A program made the translations under genes and the position numbers. The notes beneath the pieces were generated by a model. That model was given only the letters and a program-made list of their open reading frames with translations, was not told the DNA's origin and ran no database searches. Shown one piece after another: positions 43,499 through 51,836 of a stretch of DNA of 64,000 bases; positions within the stretch are counted from its first letter, which is position 1, and every line of letters begins with the position of its first letter. The stretch is from Williamsia serinedens (lineage in GTDB: Bacteria; Actinomycetota; Actinomycetes; Mycobacteriales; Mycobacteriaceae): the NCBI RefSeq assembly GCF_024171725.1, contig NZ_JAMTCG010000002.1, positions 620,001 to 684,000 of the forward strand, given 5' to 3'.

Positions 43499-44730
43499 CC
43501 GCGGCCGCGACATCCCCGACCGGGATGGCTCCCGCACCCGGCGGTCGGCGGAGACTGCTGCTCGGCGTGGGTGACGACATCGACCGTCACGCCCGGACAC
43601 ACGGACCCCGACGCCTGCACGGACCCGCGGTCATCGACGAGATCGCGCGGTCGGGACTCACCGGACGCGGCGGCGCCGCGTTCCCGGTCGCGACCAAGCT
43701 CGCGACGGCACGCGACGCCATGACCCGCGGCCGGCGGTCGGTGGTCGTCGCGAATGCCGCAGAGGGCGAACCGCTCTCGCGCAAGGACGCCGTCCTGGTG
43801 CACGAGGCCCCGCACCTCGTCCTCGACGGGTTGGCGGCGGTGGCGTCGGCGGTGGGTGCCACCGAGACGTACCTGTACGTGCCCGCGGGCGCCGCGACCC
43901 GACTCCGCGCGGTGATCGCGACACGTGCCGCACGGGGATGGGACCACGCGGTCCCGACGGTGGTCGAGGCCCCGGATCGCTTCGTGGCCGGCGAGACCAC
44001 CGCCGTCGTCGACCGGATCGCCGGCGGAGCCGGGTTGCCCCACGACCGTCGCGTCCCGACCGCGGCGGACGGACTCCGGGGACGACCCACCGTCGTGCAC
44101 AACGTCGAGACCCTCGCGCACGTCGCCCTCGTCGACCGGCATGGTGCCGACTGGTTCCGCGAACGCGGGACCCGGTCCGAGCCCGGGTCGATGCTCGTCA
44201 CCGTGTCCGACGACGGGGGCATCCGCGGCGTGGCCGAATGCGATCTCGGTGCGCCGCTGGCGTCCCTCGTCGACCCCGACGCCCGCGCGGTGCTGGTGGG
44301 CGGCTTCCACGGGACCTGGGTCGACGGCAGGGAGGTCGGGTCCCTCGCACTCTCGGCACGGTCGCTCCGGGCCGTCGGGGCGGCACCCGGCGCGGGGATC
44401 GTCCGATCGCTCGGTGCCGGATCCTGTGGGCTGCGGGCGACCGCCGACATCGCCGACCACCTGGCCGCGGAGAGCGCCGGTCAGTGCGGGCCGTGTGTGT
44501 TCGGACTCCCCGCGCTCGCGTCGGCGATCCGGGATCTGGTCACCCACGGGGGTGCCGATCGTGCCGAGAAAGTCGCTCGTCTGGCCGCGACCGTCGACGG
44601 CCGCGGCGCCTGCGCGCATCCCGACGGGACCGCCCGACTCGTCCGGTCGGCGCTCACCGTGTTCGCCGACGACATCCACCACCACGCGGCGGGGCGATGC
44701 GCCGCCCGGACATCCGGAGGACACCGATGA
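43495..44730 (+). CDS. NuoF-like NADH-oxidising flavoprotein/FeS protein
   Basis: This 411-residue protein resembles the 51-kDa NADH dehydrogenase subunit. SGLTGRGGAAFPVATKLATAR is the FMN/NADH entry, ANAAEGEPLSRKDAVLVHEAPHLVLDGL follows, and an SLBB-like region is next. AGQCGPCVFGLP with GRGAC and GAGSCG supplies a degenerate set of cluster cysteines (the canonical motif has three in one run). It should oxidise NAD(P)H and pass electrons on. It is coupled by ATGA overlaps to the haem protein before it and the ferredoxin after it. Confidence 0.88.
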   Translation: MTAAATSPTGMAPAPGGRRRLLLGVGDDIDRHARTHGPRRLHGPAVIDEIARSGLTGRGGAAFPVATKLATARDAMTRGRRSVVVANAAEGEPLSRKDAVLVHEAPHLVLDGLAAVASAVGATETYLYVPAGAATRLRAVIATRAARGWDHAVPTVVEAPDRFVAGETTAVVDRIAGGAGLPHDRRVPTAADGLRGRPTVVHNVETLAHVALVDRHGADWFRERGTRSEPGSMLVTVSDDGGIRGVAECDLGAPLASLVDPDARAVLVGGFHGTWVDGREVGSLALSARSLRAVGAAPGAGIVRSLGAGSCGLRATADIADHLAAESAGQCGPCVFGLPALASAIRDLVTHGGADRAEKVARLAATVDGRGACAHPDGTARLVRSALTVFADDIHHHAAGRCAARTSGGHR

Positions 44731-44984
44731 CCCGAGCCGGCCGTGTTGCCGTGCACATCGACTTCACCCGCTGCGACGGTCGTGGCCTGTGTGCCGAGCT
44801 GCTGCCCGCGACGCTCGCGCGGGACCCGTGGGGGTACCCGATCGCCGTCGCCGACCCTCGGGCGACGGTTCAGCGAGAGCCCGAGGTCGCGGCCTCGGAC
44901 GTCGGCCGCGTCGCCCGTGCGGTCCGCGCATGCCCGCGGTCGGCGCTGTCGGTGGTGGAGGCCGTCGACCCGGCGCGAGGCTGA
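44727..44984 (+). CDS. Small ferredoxin with three cysteines (3Fe-4S type)
   Basis: This 85-residue protein has Cys16 and Cys22 in TRCDGRGLCAELL and Cys69 in ACPRSALS, with no fourth ligand where a 4Fe-4S cluster would need one. That predicts a 3Fe-4S cluster. It starts in an ATGA overlap with the NuoF-like gene and probably shuttles electrons between that protein and the membrane haem protein. Its last 115 bp are antisense to the coding end of the EamA gene. Confidence 0.88.
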   Translation: MTRAGRVAVHIDFTRCDGRGLCAELLPATLARDPWGYPIAVADPRATVQREPEVAASDVGRVARAVRACPRSALSVVEAVDPARG

Positions 44985-45859
44985 CCGGCTCGGCTCTGAG
45001 CGACGCAGGCCACCGCACCCAGCACCAGGCCGACCACGGCCAGCGGCGACAGGGCCTCCCCGAGACCGATCCACGCCATCACACCGGCGACCGACGGGAT
45101 CACGGCGAACAGGATCGACGCCGCGCGAGGGCCGGAGCGCGCGATGCACGCGGCGTAGAGCGACGTCGCGCCGATCGAGCTGAAGACGACCATGACCACC
45201 AGCAGGACGCCCGCCCGCGGCCAGTCGGTGACGTGCATCGGCGAGGCGACCGCGACCAGTGCGGCCAGCGGTGTCGAGGTGGTCACCCCGATGGCCGTGA
45301 TGAGCATCGGGTCCATGCCGACGCACCGGCGACCCTGGTGAATGCCGCCGACCGACAGGCCGAGCATGCCCACGATGACCGCGACGATGCCGACACCCAG
45401 GTGGTGGTCGGCCACCAGCGACGGCGCGCAGGCCAGCACGACCGACACCGTGGCGAGCACGAGCGCGGCGACGCCCCAGCGGGATTCGCGATGCCCGAGC
45501 GCGGCCATCATGATCGCGGAGGTGGCGACGGGGTTCAGGGCGACGATGAGCGCCGCGAGCCCGGCGGGCACACCGTGCGACAGCCCCCAGTAGCAGCCGA
45601 GGAACTGCACACCCTGGGTGAGGACGCCGGCGATCGCCGCGTGCCCGAGTTGTCGGCGCGGCGGCAGCGGAACCCGCCGCACCGCGAGGACGCCCCACAG
45701 GAGCACAGCGGACGCGGCGAAACGGATGAGGATGACCAGGAACGGCGACATCACGGCGATGGTCGCGGCGCCGATCGGGTAGCCGGCCGCGTACAGCAGG
45801 ACGGTCGGCACGGCGAGTCCGAGCGACATCGTCGCGGGGGTGCTCTGTGTGCGGCTCAT
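44870..45859 (-). CDS. EamA/DMT-family transporter
   Basis: This 329-residue protein has ten helices in two EamA repeats (PIGAATIAVMSPFLVILIRFAASAVLLWG, FLGCYWGLSHGVPAGLAALIVALNPVATS, SIGATSLYAACIARSGPRAASILFAVIPSVAGVMAWIGLGE). A hydrophilic tail of about 40 residues beyond the last helix is encoded antisense to the ferredoxin gene. Substrates of this family are often amino acids or other metabolites. The ATG before SRTQST fits the first helix. It is divergent from a LysR gene, which probably controls it. Confidence 0.9.
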   Translation of the reverse strand: MSRTQSTPATMSLGLAVPTVLLYAAGYPIGAATIAVMSPFLVILIRFAASAVLLWGVLAVRRVPLPPRRQLGHAAIAGVLTQGVQFLGCYWGLSHGVPAGLAALIVALNPVATSAIMMAALGHRESRWGVAALVLATVSVVLACAPSLVADHHLGVGIVAVIVGMLGLSVGGIHQGRRCVGMDPMLITAIGVTTSTPLAALVAVASPMHVTDWPRAGVLLVVMVVFSSIGATSLYAACIARSGPRAASILFAVIPSVAGVMAWIGLGEALSPLAVVGLVLGAVACVAQSRAGQPRAGSTASTTDSADRGHARTARATRPTSEAATSGSR

Positions 45860-45936
45860 GGGGAGACGGTGCGCCGGGTGACCGACTGGATTCAAGATCG
45901 TTCACGTTTCGTTGACGGTCGGTGCAGACTGGACCG

Positions 45937-46776
45937 GTGACCGCGCTCGACATCTCCCGGCTGCGCAGCCTCGTGACCGTGGCCGCCGTGTCCGGTGTGC
46001 GTCCGGCGGCGGAGGCGTTGCACCTGTCACCGGCCGCCGTCAGCGGCCACATCCACAAACTGGAGACCGAGCTCGGTTGTCGGCTGCTGATGGCCCAGGG
46101 CAGGGGTGTCGGGCTGACCAGCGACGGGGAGGAACTGGTCGAGCGCGCGCGCACCCTGCTCGAGGTGCACGACGCCGCTGTCCGGGCGCTCGCACCGCCC
46201 GGCGACGGGGAACTGCTCGTCGCCGCCACGGAGCACGCGGCGGAGTTCCTCGTCCCGGCCGTCGTCGCGACCCTCGACGGGTTGCATCCGACGGTCGACG
46301 TCCGGGTGCGCCTGACCCGCAGCGAGCGCGTCCGACAACTCGCCGACGACGACCGCGCCGACGTCGCGCTGATGCTGACCCGCCCGGCGCAGGGCAGCGT
46401 CCACGTCGCGGACCTCGCCCTGGAATGGCTCAGCGCCGACGGTGCCGCGTCGACGGCACTGGTCCTCTTCGGGGTGCCGTGCGCGGTCCGCCATCAGGCG
46501 GTCGCGTCGTTGGCTGGTCGTGATCACCACGTGGTCCGCGAATGTGCCGACCTGAGCACGGTTCTCGCGACAGCCCGGGCGGGTACGGGGATGACGCCCC
46601 TGCCGCGGATCGGGCCACTGCCCGACGGCCTGCGACGCGTGCGCCATCTGCCCTCCATCCCGGATGTGCCCTTGTACGTGACGTTCGGCGAGCGGGTCGA
46701 GGCCGCGACCAGGGCTGCGGTGGTCGCATCACTGCGGTCACGGTTGGGTGAACCCGTGGCACGTCGCGGCGCGTAG
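45937..46776 (+). CDS. LysR-family transcriptional regulator
   Basis: This 279-residue protein has the LysR helix-turn-helix (LRSLVTVAAVSGVRPAAEALHLSPAAVSGHIHKLETELGCRLL) and a shortened effector-binding domain from about residue 95. The GTG start comes directly before TALDISRL. It faces the EamA gene over 77 bp, the classical arrangement for a regulator and its exporter. A T-N11-A-like element, TTCAAG to TTGACG, lies in the gap but is weak. Confidence 0.92.
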   Translation: MTALDISRLRSLVTVAAVSGVRPAAEALHLSPAAVSGHIHKLETELGCRLLMAQGRGVGLTSDGEELVERARTLLEVHDAAVRALAPPGDGELLVAATEHAAEFLVPAVVATLDGLHPTVDVRVRLTRSERVRQLADDDRADVALMLTRPAQGSVHVADLALEWLSADGAASTALVLFGVPCAVRHQAVASLAGRDHHVVRECADLSTVLATARAGTGMTPLPRIGPLPDGLRRVRHLPSIPDVPLYVTFGERVEAATRAAVVASLRSRLGEPVARRGA

Positions 46777-46815
46777 GGGGCTGCGGCGGGGACCCCTGGT
46801 GGGCACAATGAGCAG

Positions 46816-47808
46816 ATGCGCTCGATCTGGAAAGGCGACCTGAGCTTCGGCCTGGTGAACGTGCCGGTCAAGGTCTACTCGGCGACCGAGTCGCACGACC
46901 GCACGTCGCACCAGGTCGACTCGAAGGACGGGACCCGCATCCGCTACCGCAAGGTGCGCGAGGGGACCGACCAGGAGGTCGAGTTCGCCGACATCGCCAA
47001 CGCCTACGAGTCCGACTCGGGGGAGACGGTGATCCTCACGAAGTCCGACCTCGCCGAGCTGCCGGTGCAGCGGAGCCCGGAGATCTCGATCACCGGCTTC
47101 GTGCCGGAGGAGCAGGTCGACCCGATCTACTTCGACAAGCCCTACTACCTCGAGCCGGCGTCGAAGTCGACCAAAGCCTATGTGCTGCTGCGCCAGGCTC
47201 TCGCCGACACCGAGCGTCTCGCGATCGCCACCTTCACGCTGCGCAACCGGACACGTCTCGCCGCGTTGCGGGTCGTCGACAACGTGATGACGCTGCAGAC
47301 GTTGCTGTGGCCGGACGAGGTCCGCAAGCCCGAGTTCGCCTCGCTCGACGACGAACCCGAGTTGCGCCCCCAGGAGCTGTCGATGGCGGCGTCCCTCATC
47401 GACAGCATGGCCACCGATTTCGACCCGGACGAGTACGAGGACACCTACCAGAAGGAGCTCGCCAAGCTCATCGAGGCGAAAGCCCAGGGGAGCGAGGCGT
47501 TCCCGGCCGCCGACGAGTCGGACGACGGGGCCGACGACGACTCCGAGGTCGCCGATCTGCTCGCGGCCCTGCGTGCTTCGGTGAAGAGCCGCGGCGAGTC
47601 GGGCTCGTCGAGCGACGGGGGATCCTCCTCCGGGGCGACGAAGTCGGCCGCGAAGAAGAGTCCGGCGAAGAAGACCTCGTCGACGGCCGCGAAGAAGACC
47701 GCGGCGAAGAAGACCGCGTCGGGTGCGGTGAAGAAGACGACCGCCAAGAAGACGACGACGGCCAAGAAGACCCCCGCGAAGAAGGCCCCGGCGAAGAAGG
47801 CCGGGTGA
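46816..47808 (+). CDS. ku: Ku protein for non-homologous end joining
   Basis: This 330-residue protein opens with the bacterial Ku core (SIWKGDLSFGLVNVPVKVYSATE, YYLEPASKSTKAYVLLRQAL), which forms the ring around DNA. From about residue 215 a Ser/Gly/Asp-rich segment leads to a long lysine tail built from AKKT/AKKA units. Ku binds broken DNA ends and recruits LigD. The tail is like those of other mycolic-acid actinobacteria and should hold DNA non-specifically. The start at ATG 46816 follows a short intergenic gap. The gene ends before a strong hairpin. Confidence 0.97.
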   Translation: MRSIWKGDLSFGLVNVPVKVYSATESHDRTSHQVDSKDGTRIRYRKVREGTDQEVEFADIANAYESDSGETVILTKSDLAELPVQRSPEISITGFVPEEQVDPIYFDKPYYLEPASKSTKAYVLLRQALADTERLAIATFTLRNRTRLAALRVVDNVMTLQTLLWPDEVRKPEFASLDDEPELRPQELSMAASLIDSMATDFDPDEYEDTYQKELAKLIEAKAQGSEAFPAADESDDGADDDSEVADLLAALRASVKSRGESGSSSDGGSSSGATKSAAKKSPAKKTSSTAAKKTAAKKTASGAVKKTTAKKTTTAKKTPAKKAPAKKAG

Positions 47809-47850
47809 GCCTGTGCGAGTCCTGGTCGTCGACGGGCGCCGCGCCCCGCT

Positions 47851-47882
47851 CCCGTCCCCGGGTCGGGTGACCCGGGGACGGG
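47851..47882. terminator. Bidirectional hairpin between ku and rtcB
   Basis: CCCGTCCCCGGGTC and GACCCGGGGACGGG are perfect 14-bp arms around GGGT. There is no T-tract on either side, as usual in GC-rich genomes. It lies between the converging ends of ku (47808) and rtcB (47896) and could stop transcription from both sides. Confidence 0.75.
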
Positions 47883-47895
47883 ATGCGCTGCCCGG

Positions 47896-49083
47896 TCAGG
47901 TCCCCTTGACGTTGAGGATCTGTCGGAGGACATGATCGACGGTGACGAGGTCGTCGGCGTCACGCATGACGATGTCGATGTCCTTGTAGGCCATCGGGAT
48001 CTCGTCGATCCAGTCCGCACCGTGGCGGTACTCGATGCCGACCATCGCCGCCGCGAGGTCGTCCTCGGTGAACCGTCGCTTCGCCTCGGCCCGTGAGAAC
48101 CGTCGCCCGGCACCGTGGGGTGCCGAGCACAACGACGCCGCGTTCCCCTTCCCGGTGACCACGTACGACCGCGTACCCATCGACCCCGGTATGAGCCCAC
48201 GGACGCCGATCCTCGCGTCGATCGCGCCCTTGCGCGTCAACCACACCTCGCGACCACCGTGGGTCTCTCGCGCGGTGTAGTTGTGGTGCGTGTTGATGCG
48301 CTCGACCTCGAGCGCGGCCGGGTCGGCGGTGTCGGACCAGTGCGCGAGCGCCTGGCGGAACCGGTCCATCATCTCCGCCCGGTTCTCGGCCGCGAACCGC
48401 TGCGCCCACGCGAGGTCCCGGAGGTACGCGTCGAGCTCGTCGGTCCCCGCGGGGAGATAGGCGAGATCGGCATTCGGCAGACGAACGTGCCACCGACGGC
48501 AGAGCTTCTGGGCGAGGGTGATGTACCGCGACGCGATGCGATGTCCGACACCTCGTGACCCGGAGTGCAGGAACATCCACACGCGGTCCGCCTCGTCGAC
48601 GCAGAGCTCGATGAAGTGGTTCCCGCCCCCGAGCGATCCGAGCTGCTCCCGCCACTTCTTCGAGTGGGTGAGGTCGACCGCGTCCCGCTCGGCCAACTCC
48701 TCCAGCGCAGTGATCCGCGCGGCGGTGAAGGCGAATCGGTCGGTCCCGCGGTTGTAGTTGCCGGGGGACAGAGGGATCGCCGACTTGATGGATCGCCGAA
48801 GGGCCGCGAGGTCGAGTCCACGGATCGACTCGGCGTCGAGGGTCGTCCGGACTGCGATCATCCCGCAGCCGATGTCGACACCGACAGCGGCGGGGATCAC
48901 CGCGTCGACCGTGGGGAGCACGGTGCCCACCGACGACCCCCGGCCGTAGTGCGCGTCGGGCATCAACGCGATGTGCGGGTGGACGAACGGCAGCCGGGCA
49001 GCCTCGATCGCCTGCTCGACGGTCTTGTCGTCGAGGTCGGATGCGAAGCTGAGCAACTTGTGGTTGCCGATACGGGTGGGCAC
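47896..49083 (-). CDS. rtcB: RtcB-type RNA ligase
   Basis: This 395-residue protein has the RtcB metal and nucleotide motifs: MPDAHYGRGSSVGTVLPT (Asp), GVDIGCGMIAV (Cys), SLGGGNHFIELC (His), MFLHSGSRGVGHRI, INTHHNYTARETHGG and the guanylated-His region ASLCSAPHGAGRRFSR. RtcB joins 3'-phosphate or 2',3'-cyclic-phosphate RNA ends to 5'-OH ends using GTP. It is shorter than archaeal RtcB, as in many actinobacteria. No archease or RtcR regulator is adjacent. A 60-bp hairpin and a repeat array lie just upstream, in the expected transcript leader. Confidence 0.97.
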   Translation of the reverse strand: MPTRIGNHKLLSFASDLDDKTVEQAIEAARLPFVHPHIALMPDAHYGRGSSVGTVLPTVDAVIPAAVGVDIGCGMIAVRTTLDAESIRGLDLAALRRSIKSAIPLSPGNYNRGTDRFAFTAARITALEELAERDAVDLTHSKKWREQLGSLGGGNHFIELCVDEADRVWMFLHSGSRGVGHRIASRYITLAQKLCRRWHVRLPNADLAYLPAGTDELDAYLRDLAWAQRFAAENRAEMMDRFRQALAHWSDTADPAALEVERINTHHNYTARETHGGREVWLTRKGAIDARIGVRGLIPGSMGTRSYVVTGKGNAASLCSAPHGAGRRFSRAEAKRRFTEDDLAAAMVGIEYRHGADWIDEIPMAYKDIDIVMRDADDLVTVDHVLRQILNVKGT

Positions 49084-49161
49084 GGGATTCTCCTCTCGAT
49101 GTGCCGACCCAGTGTTCGCATCGAGCGGTTGCGGCGCAACGTATTTCCGCCACTCCGCAAA

Positions 49162-49280
49162 CGCTCCACATGTTCGAGGACGCTCCGGATGTATCCGGAG
49201 CGTCCTCGAACATGTGGAGCGGGAACCCCTAGCCGGAGCGGGAAGCCTGTATGTGGAGCGGAAAGCCTGTAGCCGGAGCG
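49162..49280. repeat. 60-bp perfect hairpin with alternating 19-20-bp repeats upstream of rtcB
   Basis: Positions 49162-49190 and 49193-49221 are perfect 29-bp inverted arms around GT, so the RNA could fold into a 29-bp stem. GGAGCG then recurs at 49197, 49216, 49235, 49255 and 49275 with 19, 19, 20 and 20 bp steps. Its prefix alternates between CC and TGT (GCCGGAGCG or ATGTGGAGCG). Inverted copies (CGCTCC) at 49162 and 49181 keep the same spacing. The array begins two bases after the stop of the enoyl-CoA hydratase gene and ends 78 bp from the rtcB start. It is not a CRISPR: spacers are short and similar, and no cas genes are seen. Confidence 0.9.
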
Positions 49281-49281
49281 C

Positions 49282-50334
49282 CTACTGCTTCGGCGCACCC
49301 CGCCAGTCGCCGAAGGGCTCGTCGCGTTCGCGGACAGCCTGCTTGAAACCAGCTGTCGCCGAGCGGGTCTGGAACGCGTATCCCTCACGGGTGTGGCGGG
49401 AGACGCCGTCGAACACCGTGCTGACCATGGCCGAGGTCGCGACACCCTGGGACAGCAACGCGCTGTTGAGTGCGAGCTTGACCATCATCAGCTGATTGAT
49501 CGGCATCCGCGCGATCCTGGCGACGTAGTCCTCGACGACGGCGTCGAGCTCGTCGGCCGGGGCGGACTCGACGGCGAGACCCCACTCGACCGCGGTCTTC
49601 CCGTCGATGCTGTCGCCGGTGAACAGCATGCGCTTGGCGCGTTGGTCGCCGATGCGGTGCGCCCACAGCCCCGTCGACGGCACACCCCACACCCGCACGG
49701 GCGGATAGCCGATGCGGACGTCGTCGGCGGTGATGATCTGGTCGCAGTGCAGCGCGATGTCGGTGCCGCCGGCGATGCAGAACCCGTGCAGCTTCGCCAC
49801 GACGGGCTTGTCGGCGTGCAGAAGACTCGCGAAGCCGCGTCCGTTGCGACTCATCATCGCGTAGTCGACCATCGGGTCCCACTGCCCGCGCGGGTCGTGG
49901 TTGGTCGCCTGGACCCGCGGGTCGAGGACGGTGCCGTCGACGCTCACCTCATGGGTGGCCTTGCCGGTCTCGTCGGCGCCCGGGTCCTGCCACCGTTCGG
50001 CGAACATGCCGAGGTCGTAGCCGCCGCAGAATCCCTTGCCGCGCCCGGACAGCAGGATGACGTGGACACGCGGATCGAGGTCGGCGTGCTCGACGGCCGA
50101 CGCGATGTCGCGCGGCGTGTCTGCGGTGATGGCGTTGCCGTGCCGCGGCCGGTTGAAGGTGATCCGCGCGACGCGGTCGGTGACCTCGTAGGTCAACGTC
50201 GGGAACTCCAGCGTGTCCGGCGGTGTGCGGTCGCGGGCGGTCGACACCGGCGGCGCGGCGGTCCAGTCGTCGCGCCAGCCGGCGGGACGATCTCCGCCGT
50301 CGGTCGGTGTGGTGATGTCCGCCTCGTCGCTCAT
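49282..50334 (-). CDS. Crotonase-family protein (enoyl-CoA hydratase/isomerase)
   Basis: This 350-residue crotonase-fold protein has an N-terminal extension of about 45 residues, ITFNRPRHGNAIT, and the oxyanion-hole glycines in LLSGRGKGFCGGYDLGMF and LHGFCIAGGTDIALHCDQII. An unusual insert in the middle (DETGKATHEVSVDGTVLDPRVQATNHDPRGQWD) is seen in one actinobacterial EchA subgroup. It acts on a CoA-thioester, perhaps in lipid or sterol breakdown. It is divergent from the DHFR-like gene with a 17-bp gap, so the promoters must overlap the coding starts. The rtcB-linked repeat array follows its stop. Confidence 0.9.
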   Translation of the reverse strand: MSDEADITTPTDGGDRPAGWRDDWTAAPPVSTARDRTPPDTLEFPTLTYEVTDRVARITFNRPRHGNAITADTPRDIASAVEHADLDPRVHVILLSGRGKGFCGGYDLGMFAERWQDPGADETGKATHEVSVDGTVLDPRVQATNHDPRGQWDPMVDYAMMSRNGRGFASLLHADKPVVAKLHGFCIAGGTDIALHCDQIITADDVRIGYPPVRVWGVPSTGLWAHRIGDQRAKRMLFTGDSIDGKTAVEWGLAVESAPADELDAVVEDYVARIARMPINQLMMVKLALNSALLSQGVATSAMVSTVFDGVSRHTREGYAFQTRSATAGFKQAVRERDEPFGDWRGAPKQ

Positions 50335-50351
50335 GGGCTGACACTAACCAC

Positions 50352-50909
50352 ATGGGGATCCTGACCTACGGCATGCACATCTCCCTCGACGGCTACATCG
50401 AAGACGAGTCGGGGAGCATCGGCTTCGGTGTCCCCGACGAGGAGATGCACAAGGCGTCCAACGTGCAGGCGCGGGACACCGCGGCCTTCCTGTTCGGGCG
50501 TCGCCTGTACGACGTGATGGAGGACTTCTGGACGTCGCCGGAGCGCGACGGCGCAGACCCGGTCGAGGCGGAGTTCGCCGAGATCTACCGCGCGACGCCA
50601 CGGATCGTCTTCTCCGACTCCCTGGAGTCGGTGCCTAACGGTTGCCGGCTCGTCCGCAGCGCCGACGCCCGCGACGAGATCATGCGTCTGAAGGCCGAGA
50701 CCACGGGAACCCTCAGCATCGGCGGCCCCCGACTGGCAGCGTCCGTCGCGGACCTCGTCGACCAGGTGGACCCGTACCTGCTGCCGACGGTGCTCGGCGG
50801 CGGCACACCCTTCTATCCGGCCGGCCACCGCTGGGACCTGTCGCTCGCCGAGTCGCGGGTCTTCCGCGCCTCGGGCTGGACGTACCTGCGCTACACGGTC
50901 CAGCGGTGA
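50352..50909 (+). CDS. Dihydrofolate reductase/RibD C-domain-like protein
   Basis: This 185-residue protein reads MHISLDGYIEDESG at its start, FLFGRRLYDVMEDFW mid-way and LSIGGPRLAASVADLVDQVDPYLLPTVLGGGTPFY near the end, the DHFR/RibD-C fold with its NADPH loop GGPRLA. Such proteins reduce pteridine or pyrimidine-like substrates, but the substrate here is unknown. The start is only 17 bp from the divergent crotonase start. The crotonase at 50933 follows after 23 bp, making a likely two-gene unit. Confidence 0.88.
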   Translation: MGILTYGMHISLDGYIEDESGSIGFGVPDEEMHKASNVQARDTAAFLFGRRLYDVMEDFWTSPERDGADPVEAEFAEIYRATPRIVFSDSLESVPNGCRLVRSADARDEIMRLKAETTGTLSIGGPRLAASVADLVDQVDPYLLPTVLGGGTPFYPAGHRWDLSLAESRVFRASGWTYLRYTVQR

Positions 50910-50932
50910 GGAGGCGGGCATAGCCTGCCTGC

Positions 50933-51715
50933 ATGAGCGAGCTGGTCCGCGTCCATCGCGACGGTCCCGTCACGACCGTCACCATCGACCGCCCCGACGT
51001 CCGCAACGCCGTCGACCGCCCGACGGCGGAAGCGCTCGCCGCGGCCTTCCGCGCGTTCGACGCCGACGACGCCGCGGCGGTCGCGGTCCTCGCCGGAGCC
51101 GGGTCGACGTTCTGCTCCGGCGCGGATCTGGGGGCGATCGCCGGCGACCCGGACCGCATCAACCGCCTCGCCCCCGACGGCGACGCCCCGATGGGCGTGT
51201 CGCGGATGGAGCTGTCGAAGCCGGTGATCGCCGCGATCGAGGGCTACGCCGTCGCCGGTGGACTCGAACTCGCCGTCTGGGCCGATCTCCGCGTCGCCGC
51301 CGCCGACGCGGTCTTCGGTGTGTTCTGCCGACGCTGGGGTGTCCCGCTCATCGACGGCGGGACCGTCCGCCTGCCCCGGCTGATCGGGGAGAGCCGGGCG
51401 ATGGACCTCATCCTGACCGGTCGCGCCGTCCCGGCCGACGAGGCTCTGGCCATGGGACTGGCCAATCGCGTCGTGCCGTCGGGTTCGGCGGTGCAGGCCG
51501 CGCAGGGCCTCGCGCGAGAACTCGCAGCGTTTCCTCAGACATGCCTGCGACAGGACCGTCTGTCCGCCCGCGAGCAGCACGGTCTGTCGCTGCAGCAGGC
51601 CCTGCTGAACGAGACCCGACACGGGGCGACGTCGCTGGTCAACGGCACCGCTGAGGGTGCGGCGCGCTTCGCCGCCGGCGCCGGCCGGCACGGGGCCGCC
51701 GCCGACGCGGACTGA
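50933..51715 (+). CDS. Crotonase-family protein (enoyl-CoA hydratase/isomerase)
   Basis: This 260-residue crotonase has TIDRPDVRNAVDRPTAEALA, LAGAGSTFCSGADLGAIAG (first oxyanion-hole segment) and IEGYAVAGGLELAVWADLRVAAADA (second). The catalytic region reads FCRRWGVPLIDGGTVRLPRLIG, where the Glu pair of true hydratases is not clear (VPLIDGG has an Asp). It may therefore be an isomerase, hydrolase or decarboxylase on a CoA-thioester. The ATG follows GAGGAGGCGGG at a suitable distance. It probably shares a transcript with the DHFR-like gene. Confidence 0.9.
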   Translation: MSELVRVHRDGPVTTVTIDRPDVRNAVDRPTAEALAAAFRAFDADDAAAVAVLAGAGSTFCSGADLGAIAGDPDRINRLAPDGDAPMGVSRMELSKPVIAAIEGYAVAGGLELAVWADLRVAAADAVFGVFCRRWGVPLIDGGTVRLPRLIGESRAMDLILTGRAVPADEALAMGLANRVVPSGSAVQAAQGLARELAAFPQTCLRQDRLSAREQHGLSLQQALLNETRHGATSLVNGTAEGAARFAAGAGRHGAAADAD

Positions 51716-51836
51716 CGCGCGGATCCACCGCCTCCGCCCCGGCCCGGCTCCACTCCGCCGTCGCTCGGGCGAGCGGACTCGTCCGCTCTGGCACCCTGGA
51801 TTCGGACATCGTCAGGCGCGCGGAGAAAGGGTGATC

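Noticed and set aside
49162-49280. Possible CRISPR array
   Set aside because: The unit is only about 20 bp, the intervening bases are part of the repeat, the orientation inverts at the hairpin, and no cas genes are present.
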